Of a stretch of DNA of 64,000 nucleotides, positions 35,001-45,200 are shown piece by piece. Under the pieces are notes generated by a model. The model did no database searches, was not told where the DNA came from, and was given only the letters and a program-made list of their open reading frames with translations. This stretch comes from Gyrodactylus bullatarudis (taxonomy: Eukaryota > Platyhelminthes > Monogenea > Gyrodactylidea > Gyrodactylidae): contig SSNU01000247.1 of assembly GCA_012064415.1 (NCBI GenBank), positions 930,629-994,628 on the forward strand, given 5' to 3'. Position 1 is the first letter of the stretch. The number at the start of each line of letters is the position of its first letter. Made by a program: the position numbers and the translations under genes.

Positions 35001-37307
35001 TGACAAAGTTCTTCGTTAATCCAGACAAGTACATTAACGAGAAGATCACTTTAAGTGGTGAGTCTTTTGCAAATACATTTATTTTGATTTGAATAAAGAA
35101 AGAAGATGATGGCAATTACATTACGGGCATACTCAATGAGTATTACTCATACCTATTTATTTTTGACAAATTTGAATTTTTATATCATGTATCACACTGG
35201 CCTTATTTGTAAATTAATAATCTTCTTTCTTTATTCAATATGACTTTTGTGACTCAGCTCAGAACCGATGTTCGTAGACATTTCATAGAACAACATTTTG
35301 ATTTATTTCCTGTTTAAGCTCATGAGAACCCCACATAAAGCTCCTTGTCTCATTTACTTCTCGTTATTAATCAAGAGTAACAAGATTTTTTTTCATGTTA
35401 AAATTTATCTGAAAAGGGCTTGGCTCAGAAAAAATAGTATTTTTACTGCCCTAATTACAAACGTATTTTAAGCTCTTTTAACTATAACAACGTTTTAGTC
35501 AAGAAAAACGTCTTTCTTAAATGGATCCCTTATAATAATTATTGATTAGATTTCCTAATAGAATCTTATCTAAAATAGTTTTATATGAATTCTTTTTCTC
35601 GATTGGTTTTCTTATCGTCTCGATAGGGTGAGGATGTAAAAAAATAAAGGCTTTGCAACTAAATTTTCGCATTAAAGATAATGGTCTCATCTATGTAGAG
35701 ATTTCATAGATATATACTCTACAAAATAAAGTTGCCAATATTGTTATTATATTTTATACGTTTTTTTCTTCAGTGGCTCTTCCACATCGTTTCACCCCGG
35801 AACAATGGATGAATAATCTGAAATATTCTGGCCTAGAAGTTGAATTCAAATCCTTTTGTCCCGTATGTTTTATTGATGGCCAAATGGACAATGAGTCTCT
35901 AGTAAGAACCAAGAATGAATGGTTGGTCTTTTACAAGGAAAAGATTTATTCATTTCACTCTGAAGGATGTCTCGTCAAGTTTATCAGGTTCGTATTTGTT
36001 TCTTTCTTTCTTTTTCTGATGCTGTTTTTCATCATAATTATTTTTATGAAAAGATTTATTCAATATACAGACATTCTCATACATTTCAGTCACTCGACAT
36101 TTTTTAACCAATAATAAAAAAGAAAAGAAAATCTTCTTTACTCTGATTGGACGAAAAGTTTTGGGTAAGGAGACTTTTTGATGGGTTTGTCTTTCCACTG
36201 ACAAAGTCGTGTGGAGTCCATAGATATGTTTGGAGTGACCCGAAGAGATGAGAATATCTATATTGATCAAAGTTTTCTAAAAATCTTATTTTAAAACTAA
36301 TTTTCTATCTGTTTTACCGAATTGCAATCAATTTATTGATTATAACCCCTCACTTTTCACTTTCAATTCCTGGACCAATACACAGTGTATAAAATCATGA
36401 AAAGCAGTAAAAACATTAGCAAAATCAGATAAATATCCCTAGGTCTTATTAGTACTGAAATAGTCAAGTACCTTTTTCAGTTTACAAGATGCTAAATTAG
36501 GTGGCTGAAGAAAAACTAAACGCGTTCAATACCCAATTCTACGCACCTACCTTGTACAAAAAAACTAGAAAAAATTAATTTTCGATTTGATTATTCAAAA
36601 AAGTCCACCGAAAAGTTTCTCAATACTGAAACGTCTGAATGGGTCCTTCGCTTATTGTTACAGCCTGGGTCAGAACTGGTCTAGAACCTTATTTTCTATA
36701 ATAATCCGGATATTATTTGACTTTTATAAATTTATTTATATAATTAATTAGTCTGAGGAATAAAAAGCGTGGAAAAGCATTGACATAAGTCGTGAATATA
36801 AAATTTATGGTATTTTCTCGTAACTGTCCCAATTCTGACCCCGACTGTTTTAATACTGCTTTAATTCCACCTAGAGACCCAGAACCCTACATTGAAATTA
36901 TATTGCCTAATAAGCTACCTGCTCTGGATGAGCCTATCGATCCAAATGATCTTCCTCTTCTCGGCTATCTTGAGCAAACCCTATCCAATGTTATTGCTCA
37001 TTCTGTCGCATCCTGTTCAGAGATTCGTCCAAAGTTTCCAAACATGTCATCTGACAAATCTGTCATGATATTTCTAGCCCTCCAGCTCAAGGCAATCAAT
37101 CCAAATGTTAGCTTCCATCAGAGAACAAAGTTTCGTAATAAACTCAACGAGTTTAATCGTGGATGTAATCTGGCTAGAGAACTCATTGACGTGATGCCCA
37201 TCAAGTTTATTGAAGAGGAGAAACGTAATAATACTCTGAAGAAGGTCCTCAAGGAGTACACTGACCTAATTAATGAAGATTACATTGAAGAGAGGACCAT
37301 TACGTAA
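26094..37307 (+). CDS. AK9: AK9-like multidomain adenylate/nucleotide kinase
   Basis: AK9 proteins contain several nucleoside monophosphate kinase domains; family members are linked to cilia and flagella. Exons: 26094-26193, 26226-26785, 26824-27550, 27610-27759, 28302-28570, 28682-29085, 30800-31049, 32127-32381, 33173-33717, 33811-34200, 34263-34627, 34761-35057, 35774-35987, 36875-37307 (4959 nt, 1652 aa). Three kinase units show a P-loop and an NMP-site block: GPPNSSKT with VLDGFPLTDQ, GPSGSGKS with IIEDFPQSLEQ, GPPLSGKT with ILDNYPQTLEQ. The first P-loop lacks the second conserved glycine, so that unit may be inactive. Five modules with CPVxx or CPQC, an aromatic stretch and usually [ND]PxxY alternate with them. 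The C-terminal block GYLEQTLSNVIAHSV fits the AK9 tail. Long introns carry several repeats. Confidence 0.88.
27834..28092. mobile_element. Fold-back MITE in AK9-like intron 4
   Basis: Inverted arms of about 80-100 bp share TTCGTT(C/T)TAGGTGCTTAGG at the ends and CACTAATGGATCTCACC (left) or its variant at the inner ends. The element is non-coding. Confidence 0.75.
29086..30799. other. Long intron 6 of the AK9-like gene
   Basis: This 1.7 kb AT-rich intron has no coding exon that I can support. It holds one copy of a short dispersed repeat at 29172-29201. Confidence 0.6.
29172..29201. repeat. Short dispersed repeat, copy 1
   Basis: GGTACTGAGATAGTCAAGTA and the next 10 bases recur with few changes at 36451-36480 in the same gene. 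It is probably a remnant of a mobile element. Confidence 0.55.
31134..31977. mobile_element. Fold-back element with GAAATTC-type tandem units, AK9-like intron 7
   Basis: Inverted arms (31134-31255 and 31816-31977) begin with GTTCGTTAAGGAAGA. The right arm has extra tandem units of about 21-24 bp built on GAAATTC...AAGGAA. The core near 31420-31530 translates to short transposase-like scraps (for example INHMGVPYSTAYK) broken by stops. A degenerate DNA transposon is likely. Confidence 0.65.
32931..33118. repeat. SINE-like fold-back family, truncated copy
   Basis: This segment in AK9-like intron 8 matches the element at 44283-44718 (for example GATGGCAGATGTAGACGAG and GTTTCGTCCTTATTAG) with a large internal deletion that fuses the two arms. 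Confidence 0.7.
35081..35304. mobile_element. Short interspersed element in AK9-like intron 12
   Basis: The sequence between two copies of ATTTTGATTT (35081-35090 and 35295-35304) has short internal inverted arms (AAAGAAAGAAGAT) and a tail with GACTCAGCTCAGAACCGATG. The same tail ends the element nested in the Tc1 at 41812-42384. The direct repeats are read as a 10 bp target duplication. Confidence 0.6.
36451..36481. repeat. Short dispersed repeat, copy 2
   Basis: This copy, in the last intron of the AK9-like gene, matches 29172-29201. Confidence 0.5.
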
Positions 37308-38146
37308 TACAATAATAATAATAACCTTGTTTATAACTATTTTGTTTCTTTCTTCAAGTCGAAATTTCACACTCTTCTTCATGTAATCCAAGATTATTAT
37401 GCATGTATTTCTCGAATAAAATATCGAACATACAAATCTACCAATTAGAATTGAGTATTTTATCCGAAATAATGTAATATCTAATAGTGGGAATGTCATG
37501 TTTTAATATGTAGTAAAAAAGTAGCAACATTCCTCGGTTATCAGAAAGCTCAGAGAAGAAGGAATGAATTTTTTAATTAAAATTCAATCCATCATAACCA
37601 GAATAGCAAAATTACTCCCCGAATTATTACACTGGAGTAAATATAAATACAACAAATTGTAATAATTGACATTTAATGATAAAAAGTTACACTACTTTAC
37701 ACCCCTTTTAACTGCAACCTTGAAAGGTACATTTGGAGGGATCTCTATTGCAAATAAGAATTTATTCTCTTTTAGCTGCACTACTTCTTCTACTGTAATA
37801 TTTGTAAATGTGTGCAAACAAAGGGAGATAATCCTTCTTTTAGTGTGCAGAAAATATATGCACATGAATGCATAGATGGAAAGTAAGTAGGCATTCCATA
37901 ATACAATAAAGGAAGAGAGAGATTATTCCCAAAGAAGACAATTGTGTATGAATGAATTTGTGCAATTCTCAGTTTCCATATTTATCTTTTCCCATGATTA
38001 AATTCTCTTAAATGAATTTATTATTCACATATTGACTTTTCCCATTGTCCCTAATCTCAAGATTCACACAGAAAAACTACAGTTTAATTCAATAGAAAGA
38101 GAAACGATGTATAATGATAAAAAGTATAAATTCCTATTCATCATCA
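37308..38146. other. Convergent intergenic stretch
   Basis: This spacer lies between the AK9-like (+) and RhoU-like (-) 3' ends. It should hold both 3' UTRs; no other feature was seen. Confidence 0.6.
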
Positions 38147-39018
38147 TCAACAACAACAAATACAAGATTCTTTTCGTCTAGTGGCGCTAATCTGTTTAGC
38201 TTTGAGCTTATAGGAAATTTGTTTCTGCCTGATCCCATGTGAAACAGCTAGATCAAACAGCATTTTCAGATTTCTCTGTGTTAAAGCACTACACTCGATA
38301 TAGGCAGGAGCACCTAGTTCGTCAGCTAATCTCTGAGCTTGCTTATTGTTAATGGGTTCAAGGCCAATTCTAGAAATAATCGAACAATATACTCACTTAT
38401 GTAGTCTCATCTGTTGAGCAATGTCATTCTTTAAATCGCAAATGCTCCCAACAACTATGAGAACTGGAGAGATACCTTTGAGAAATTTTGCTTTCTTTTG
38501 TTTCCTGAAATAATTTCTATGAGCTTTTCTAGTTTTTTTGTTGAGAGGGACATTCTTTGCCAGTTCTTCCAGCCAGAAACCTTTTAGGGAATCAAATGAC
38601 TGTGGGTGAATAGGAGAGAAACACAAGAGGACAACATTAACATCTTTATAAATTGTTTTACGAATAGATTCTGCTTGGTGCTTTGAAAATAAATTAATCA
38701 AAGAAATTACAGAACCGGAGGAGTCAAAGATATTCATCTGAACTGGTTTATCATCAATGTTTACTTGAACTAAATAAATGAGGATTATTTAAACGCACCA
38801 CTGTATATATCTAAAACTGTTTTATTATGCTTAGTAGGGAAATCATTCTTGGCATAGCTGACAATGAGACTTGACTTTCCAACTTCTTCATCTCCAATAA
38901 TAGCACATTTTATAACCGATTCATCTTCAAGTTCGATTTTATCCAGATCAGTTGAAGTGGGAACTGATGATTTTCTTATTTCAAGATGAGAATCAATCTT
39001 TTCCTTTTCTACTTTCAT
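38147..39018 (-). CDS. Divergent Rho-family GTPase, RhoU/RhoV-like
   Basis: A small GTPase of likely membrane and cytoskeletal signalling. Exons 39018-38799, 38769-38397 and 38369-38147 give 816 nt, 271 aa. An N-terminal extension of about 35 residues precedes the P-loop GDEEVGKSSL. The segment SYAKNDFPTKHNKTVLD and the blocks IDDKPVQ and ECSALTQRNLK resemble RhoU/Wrch. Switch II reads FDSSGSV instead of DTAGQ-E, and the NKxD/TKxD motif is degraded to GSICDLK, so hydrolysis and guanine specificity may be altered. A Lys/Arg-rich insertion (about KKTRKAHRNYFRKQKK) sits before G4. The C-terminus CICCC has no standard CAAX box but could be palmitoylated, as in RhoU. Intron 1 is only 29 nt. Confidence 0.8.
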
Positions 39019-39216
39019 AAAAACGATTATTTTATTATTTTAAATTTGTGTAATGGAAAATTGACAAACAACTGAATGGTTTTCAACCTTTGTTGTGTCA
39101 ATTCTCAATTTAAAATCTATACAATTTAAATTAATCGAATTGAATCAGACAGAGCTAATTAGCTTAATTTATTATTTAAGAATAGTCCAAATTTAAGTCT
39201 AAATTTATTGTAAAAC
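39019..39216. promoter_or_regulatory. Shared divergent promoter region, RhoU-like / OGA
   Basis: This AT-rich interval of 198 bp lies between two divergent ATGs. The role is inferred from arrangement. Confidence 0.45.
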
Positions 39217-42200
39217 ATGTCAGACACTATACGTTTATCAAAAGAAAAGTTTCACACTGGAGTTATTGAAGGATTTTACGGAGAGCCTTGGACATTCGAA
39301 CAGCGAGTGATTTTATTCAAAAGACTCGCACGCATGAAAATGAACTCTTATTTGTATGCTCCTAAGGACGACTCCAAGCATCGATTTAATTGGAGAGTGG
39401 CATACACCCAACAAGAACTCTCAATACTCAAATCCCTTATTGACTCTTGTCTTGAGTTCAATATTGATTTTATCTTTGCCTTATCCCCAGGTCTTGACAT
39501 TGAGTATTCCTCAGAAAAAGAACTTGAGTTATTACTTTTTAAGCTAAATCAAGTAAAGAGCATTGGATGCAAGAGTTTCGCCCTTCTTTTTGACGATATC
39601 GAGAATAGTCTGTGTCCAAATGACTTGACGCTCTATAAAAATCCAGCTACTGCTCAGTCGTTACTAACAAACAAAGTTTACAATAGTCTCGATAGGCCTG
39701 AATTATTCCTCTTTTGTCCCACTGAATACTGTTCAACTCGCTCATATCCTACGGTCAAAGATTCTCCTTATCTCAATACGATTGGAAATACTCTTGATGA
39801 GAATATTTTATTGTTTTGGACCGGTGCAGCTGTTATCTCTGAGAGAATCTCATTTGAAGACTTGATAGAAATCTCAACGGTTGTCAAGCGTAGAATTGTT
39901 ATTTGGGACAATCTACATGCTAATGATTACGACTCCAAGAGAATCTTCCTCGGTCCTTATTATGGGAGGTCTTGCGAGATTAAAGATGCTGACTGCCTCG
40001 CTGGTGTCATGAGTAATCCGAATTGTGAATTTGAGTCAAACTACATACCCTTGGATACTCTTAGTCAATGGATTCAGTGAGTTTTTTTCCCCTCAAATAT
40101 CACTAAAAAAATCATCTGTCTCTTTAGATGTCCTAGAGTTGACATTCAGAGAGAAATGGCTGATCTGTCCAGTTCAGTAGATGGAGGTGTTCCAAACTCT
40201 GGTTATTGCCCACGGGGCTCCTTGGAAAAATCCATTCTTAATTGGCACCATGTTATAAATGATCATGTTAGTTTGTTTTTAATTGACCCCTATTATTTTC
40301 CAAGTCAAATCTTTTAAAATAGCTAATGAGTTCACTATTTTTGTATCCAAATTCAAAAAGTTAAACTCCATTTAATTCAAAATCAAAAGTTTAGTCAGAT
40401 TGGTAATTTTCATTCCAAAATGCAATGCCTTTATTAAAGGCCCTTTAAGCAGTTAGAAAGTTTCTTGAAAGTTTTTTTTAAGAATAATCTCTATAGTGGT
40501 CGTAAAATTTAGGTTTTCACTTTAATTTTTCCTTTAACTTCCTTATTTTAGATCCAATTCTAATAAAAAATATACCAATAGAATTGTTACAGCCCATACA
40601 ACATTTTGATGATGTTATTTTTACAAATTCATTCAACGGTATTTGAAAAATTCAAAAATACTATGCTTCATTAAGATACAAAACGCAATATTTATGTTAT
40701 CACTTTTTCATAATTGATTCTATCGGTATGTAAGCATCCCATTTTCTCAAGTATGATAAATTAATTTTCAGGAAATTTTTCTAGCTCAACTACTGAAAAA
40801 AAATTTTCATGCCTAATCGAAATCGGCTATTCACGAAAGATCGTTTGAATGAGCTTTTTGAGCTCAAGAACCGAAATTTAGGCAACCGAGCAATAGCCAA
40901 ATTGCTTTGTTGTTCGTTTACAACCATCAACAACCTTCTAAAAAGAAAGGGGTACAAGAAAAAATTATCTAAGCGAGGTCTTAAATTACTAATTTGATGT
41001 TGGGAAAGATCAAAAGAATGATTGAAAAAGATGGGAAGAATTGTTCACAGATAAGAAATGAACTGAATCTCAACATTAGTTTACGAACACTCCAAAATAC
41101 TATCAAGAAAAACCTTGAATGTCGTTGGAGGAAGGCGAAACGAGTTTATTTCTTATCTCAAATTGATAAATCGAGACGCTTAGACTGGGTCAAAGGAAAA
41201 ATAAGGGAGAACTTTGATTGGAAAAGAGCCATATTTTCAGATGAGAAGAAATTCAACTTAGATGGCCCTGATGGCCTTAGTTATCGTTGGCAACCAAAAT
41301 ATCGTTCAAAATCGCAAACAGTCAAAAGAAATTTTGATGGTGGCTCAGTAATGGTTTGGGGAGGCATCAGTTATGGAGGAACTCTGAGGATTGAATTCAT
41401 AAGCTTCAAGATGAATTCAGAAACCTATCAAAAAGTTCTTGAAAACTCCCTGATACCATTTAAAGAAGAGATATCAGAAAGTGGATTGATTTTTCAGCAT
41501 GATAACGCGCCTTGTCATCGATCTAAATCTACTAAAGAGTTCTTAGACCAAGCTGGTATAAATATCATGGACTGGCCACCTAGAAATCCTGATCTCAAAC
41601 CAATTGAGAACATATGGGGAACTCTATCTCAGAAAGTTTAAAAAATGGGAAGCAAAACAGAAATATACAAGATGCCATCACTAAAGAGTGAGATTCTTTT
41701 AGAAAAGATGATCTTGATTCCTATCTTATGTCTATGTATCAAAGATGTAATGATGTCATTGAAAATAAAGGGGATTTCTTGAAATAAAATAGTGAAAACA
41801 TAAATATTGCGGAAAGAAGAAGATGATGCCAGTTATTTCACAAATAAGGCCTTTATTTCGGGCATACTCATCAGTGTGATACATGCCATATAGTACATAT
41901 TTGCAGAGAATTACAATTAAAGATTCATTGGTTAACATTTTCTTTTGATTCTGGTTGGTCAATCCCTGTTTCCAGGGTTGACTGATTTTTTTATAAAAAT
42001 AGATCAGAATTTTACAAAAGGTACATCGATAATTACAATAAGGAAAGGTTATAATTAAATGTTAAATTTATAATTGAGTTCTTTTCAAAATCACATTAAC
42101 ACTTCATTGTGTGTGAGTATAGAAGTCAGTAATTTGTCTGTTCACTTCTACTTCGACTCTCATTCTTTTCTTTGAGGGGGGTTGGGNNNNNNNNNNNNNN

Positions 42201-45200
42201 NNNNNNNNNNNNNNNNNNNNNNNNNNNNNNNNNNNNNNNNNNNNNNNTTATATGGCATGTATCACACTGATGAGTATGCCCGAAATAAAGGCCTTATTTG
42301 TGAAATAACTGGCATCATCTTCTTCTTTCCACATTATGACCACGGTGACTCAGCTCAAAACCGATGTTCATAGACATCTTTCAGAACATAAATATTGCGT
42401 TTTGTATCTTAATGAAGCATAGTATTTTTGAATTTTTCAAATACCGTTGAATGAATTTGTAAAATTAACATTATCAAAATGTTGTATGGGCTGTAAAAAT
42501 TCTATTGGTATATTTTTTATTAGAATTGGATCTAAAATAAGGAAGTTAAAGGAAAAATTAAAGTGAAAACCTAAATTTTACGACGATTATATTTACCAAA
42601 TCAGACAACTGCGTCGTTAACTTTGTCATTAACTCTTCAAAGCCCCCTTTTTCCCATGATACGTTGTGAGAATTAACAATGGAGACCCCTTGGTTCATTG
42701 AATAGAAGATCATGTCTTTGTGCTCGTTGCAGTAAACCTCTAATTATTCCAGTAAGTATGACGCAGTTGTCTGCTTTGGTAAATAGAGGGGTCTGCCAAT
42801 TATTATTCAGTAGATGAATTAAAATATTTTGGTCAGTTTCTCTTCTTGATACAACACACCCTTTTATCATCATTATTTCTTGATTGATTTTCCAGGAAGA
42901 ATTTTCATCTGAAAACAAGCCTTCCCCAATGGAGACCAATAGTGACGAAGAAAATCAGAGTAATTTCTATCAACCTATCTCATCCTCCTTTATCATGATC
43001 TCATCGATATTTTTATGGTTTTAGAAGTATGCGAAAACCCTAAAGAATTCCTTAGCAATGATCAAATAGCGATGCTGGTGGACTTCAACTACCTCCCCTT
43101 TTGTGAAGGTCCTCTCGCTGAAGAATTCATCAAATTGGCCTACACTGTCAAGTACAAGGCCTTTGATCGATTATTGAAATCTGAGTATGTAGTACAGACA
43201 AGCAAATCTGTCCACCTGGAAGACTCGGTAGATCTAGAAACTTTTCATAATTGGGTCAGAAGAATTGTCAAGTTAAAACATAATCTTCTCAGCGTCAGGA
43301 ATAGAAGTCTAATTGCCGAATTGCTACCCTACCTAGTCTACTTGGAGAATGGGGCATTAATTACTCTCTTCTATATGAAGTGGCTCTGTAAGTCTTCTTT
43401 CTACAATCATTAGGCCGGTAAAATTTTTCGACATTTTTGACTTGACGAAATCGCCATCGTTTTCTAGGTAAATTACGAGGATATGGGCCTTTTAAATTAA
43501 ATTTATTAATCTTTCATAAATATTGTAATATAATTAAACGATTATAAAATTGCTCTTTTAGATTGCCAGTCTTGAATAATTCATTCCATACATGCCAACC
43601 ACTTGATTGTAGTCATCACTTATGTCAGTAAATTAACAAAAAAGACTAGAAAATTAGTTTCTTAATTTTCATTGGATGGATTCGAAAATAAGGAATTTTT
43701 CAAAAGAATTATTTACAGTATCAGTAATTGATCTAAGGGATTGTTACAGTTATGGATTAAATTATCGACTTTTATCAACAATTCAAGGATTTTCGACATT
43801 TATCGACATTTTATCTCACTTATAAATAATGATTACTTGAAATCTTAAGTAGCATTAGTACTAAAATGAGCTGTTTATTTTATGGCTGAAATTAGCAAAT
43901 TTCGACTTTTTACCGGCCTAACGATCATACTACAGTTAGACCTGTGACTTATGAACCAAAAATTACCCTCTTCCCTCTGCCCCTTTTTAATTTAGTTTTC
44001 GAAATCATCATCATACTTACTCAATGCTCGTTTTTCACATCTAGAGCAACACAAATTTTTAAATTCTTTTACTAATTTTACAATAATGGTTTATATGGAC
44101 AAAATAGAATAAGATTTCTGAAAGGGTGGGGAAAAGTTAGATGTTTAAAAGAGTAGTGTAATGAGTAAGTACATCCAGATAGTCACTAGGCTTGTTATTT
44201 GTTTGTTTTGGAGGCGAAAAAAATACCCCCCTACTCCGTCACCAAACTTAAGAAAAAGCTCCATATGGAAATTACAGTGTTTTTAGACAATTAACCTACT
44301 AGCAAAGTGTGGTCACTGGTAATTACTATATCCATGTGAACTCTAACTTGATGGAGATTGTCTTCTCGCACCTAGATGATAGAAATTCGGATAAGCAAGT
44401 GTCAATTCCATAAGAGAGTCGAATAATATTCAACTCACGGTGGCAGATGTAGACGCGTTTCGTCCTTATTAGGACTCGTCAGTACAACATAGCCAGGATT
44501 CGAACCCAGGTCTTCAACGTTTTGGCCTAGTGGTTAGAAGCGTTGCCTCTACATCTGCCACCGTGAGTTGAATATTATTCGACTCTCTTATGGAATTGAT
44601 ACTTGCTTATCCGAATTTCTATCATCTAGGTGCGAGAAGACAATCTCCATCAAGTTAGAGTTCACATGGATATAGTAATTACCAGTGACCACACTTTGCT
44701 AGTAGGTTAATTGTCTAAGAAAAAGCTATTTTTCGATAAAAATAAAATTCATTGAAATAATATAAGTTTGGATATTTTTTGATCCGAATCTATGTACGAT
44801 CAACCAATCATAGAGAATTCTTCAGCAAAAAAAGCTCTTTCGAATGAATGTTTGTAGAATGAAAGTTATTATTTTTGCTCAGAAAACTTAATATTATACA
44901 TAAACCCTACTCATAAGTATGATGATGATTTCGAAAACTAAATTAAAAAGGGGAAGAGGGTAATTTTTGGTTCATAAGTCACAGGTCTAACTGTATCATA
45001 AAATTCCCATTTTCATTTCTTTCAGATTCGGTTCAGTTATCTAGCCACATTGTCGAAGCTATTAAATCGCATCAACACGGTTAGTCATCTCCTTCTATTA
45101 CAATAGTACCTCGAGATTAGATCACTCAATGTCTGAATTTATTACAGTGCCACAAATCGGTCCAAATCAGGCTATCCTCTCGCGTTCTCACTCTCCCTGG

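Larger units (their letters stand above)
40492..42591. mobile_element. Tc1-type transposon in OGA intron 2
   Basis: Inverted repeats of about 200 bp (40494-40698 and 42385-42589) end in GTCGTAAAATTTAGG-type sequence next to TA dinucleotides. They enclose a broken Tc1 transposase. A second element has inserted in the right arm at 41812-42384. Long inverted repeats of this kind occur in some Tc1-like families. Confidence 0.88.

Noticed and set aside
36792..36874. Coding extension upstream of the last AK9-like exon
   Set aside because: The open frame begins at GTG without an ATG. The acceptor CACCTAG at 36874 joins exon 13 in frame and restores an FIRDPEPYI module, so the upstream part is intron.
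44510..44545. Possible tRNA gene from A-box-like and B-box-like motifs
   Set aside because: The two motifs lie on opposite strands and no cloverleaf can form. It is the centre of a SINE-like fold-back element.
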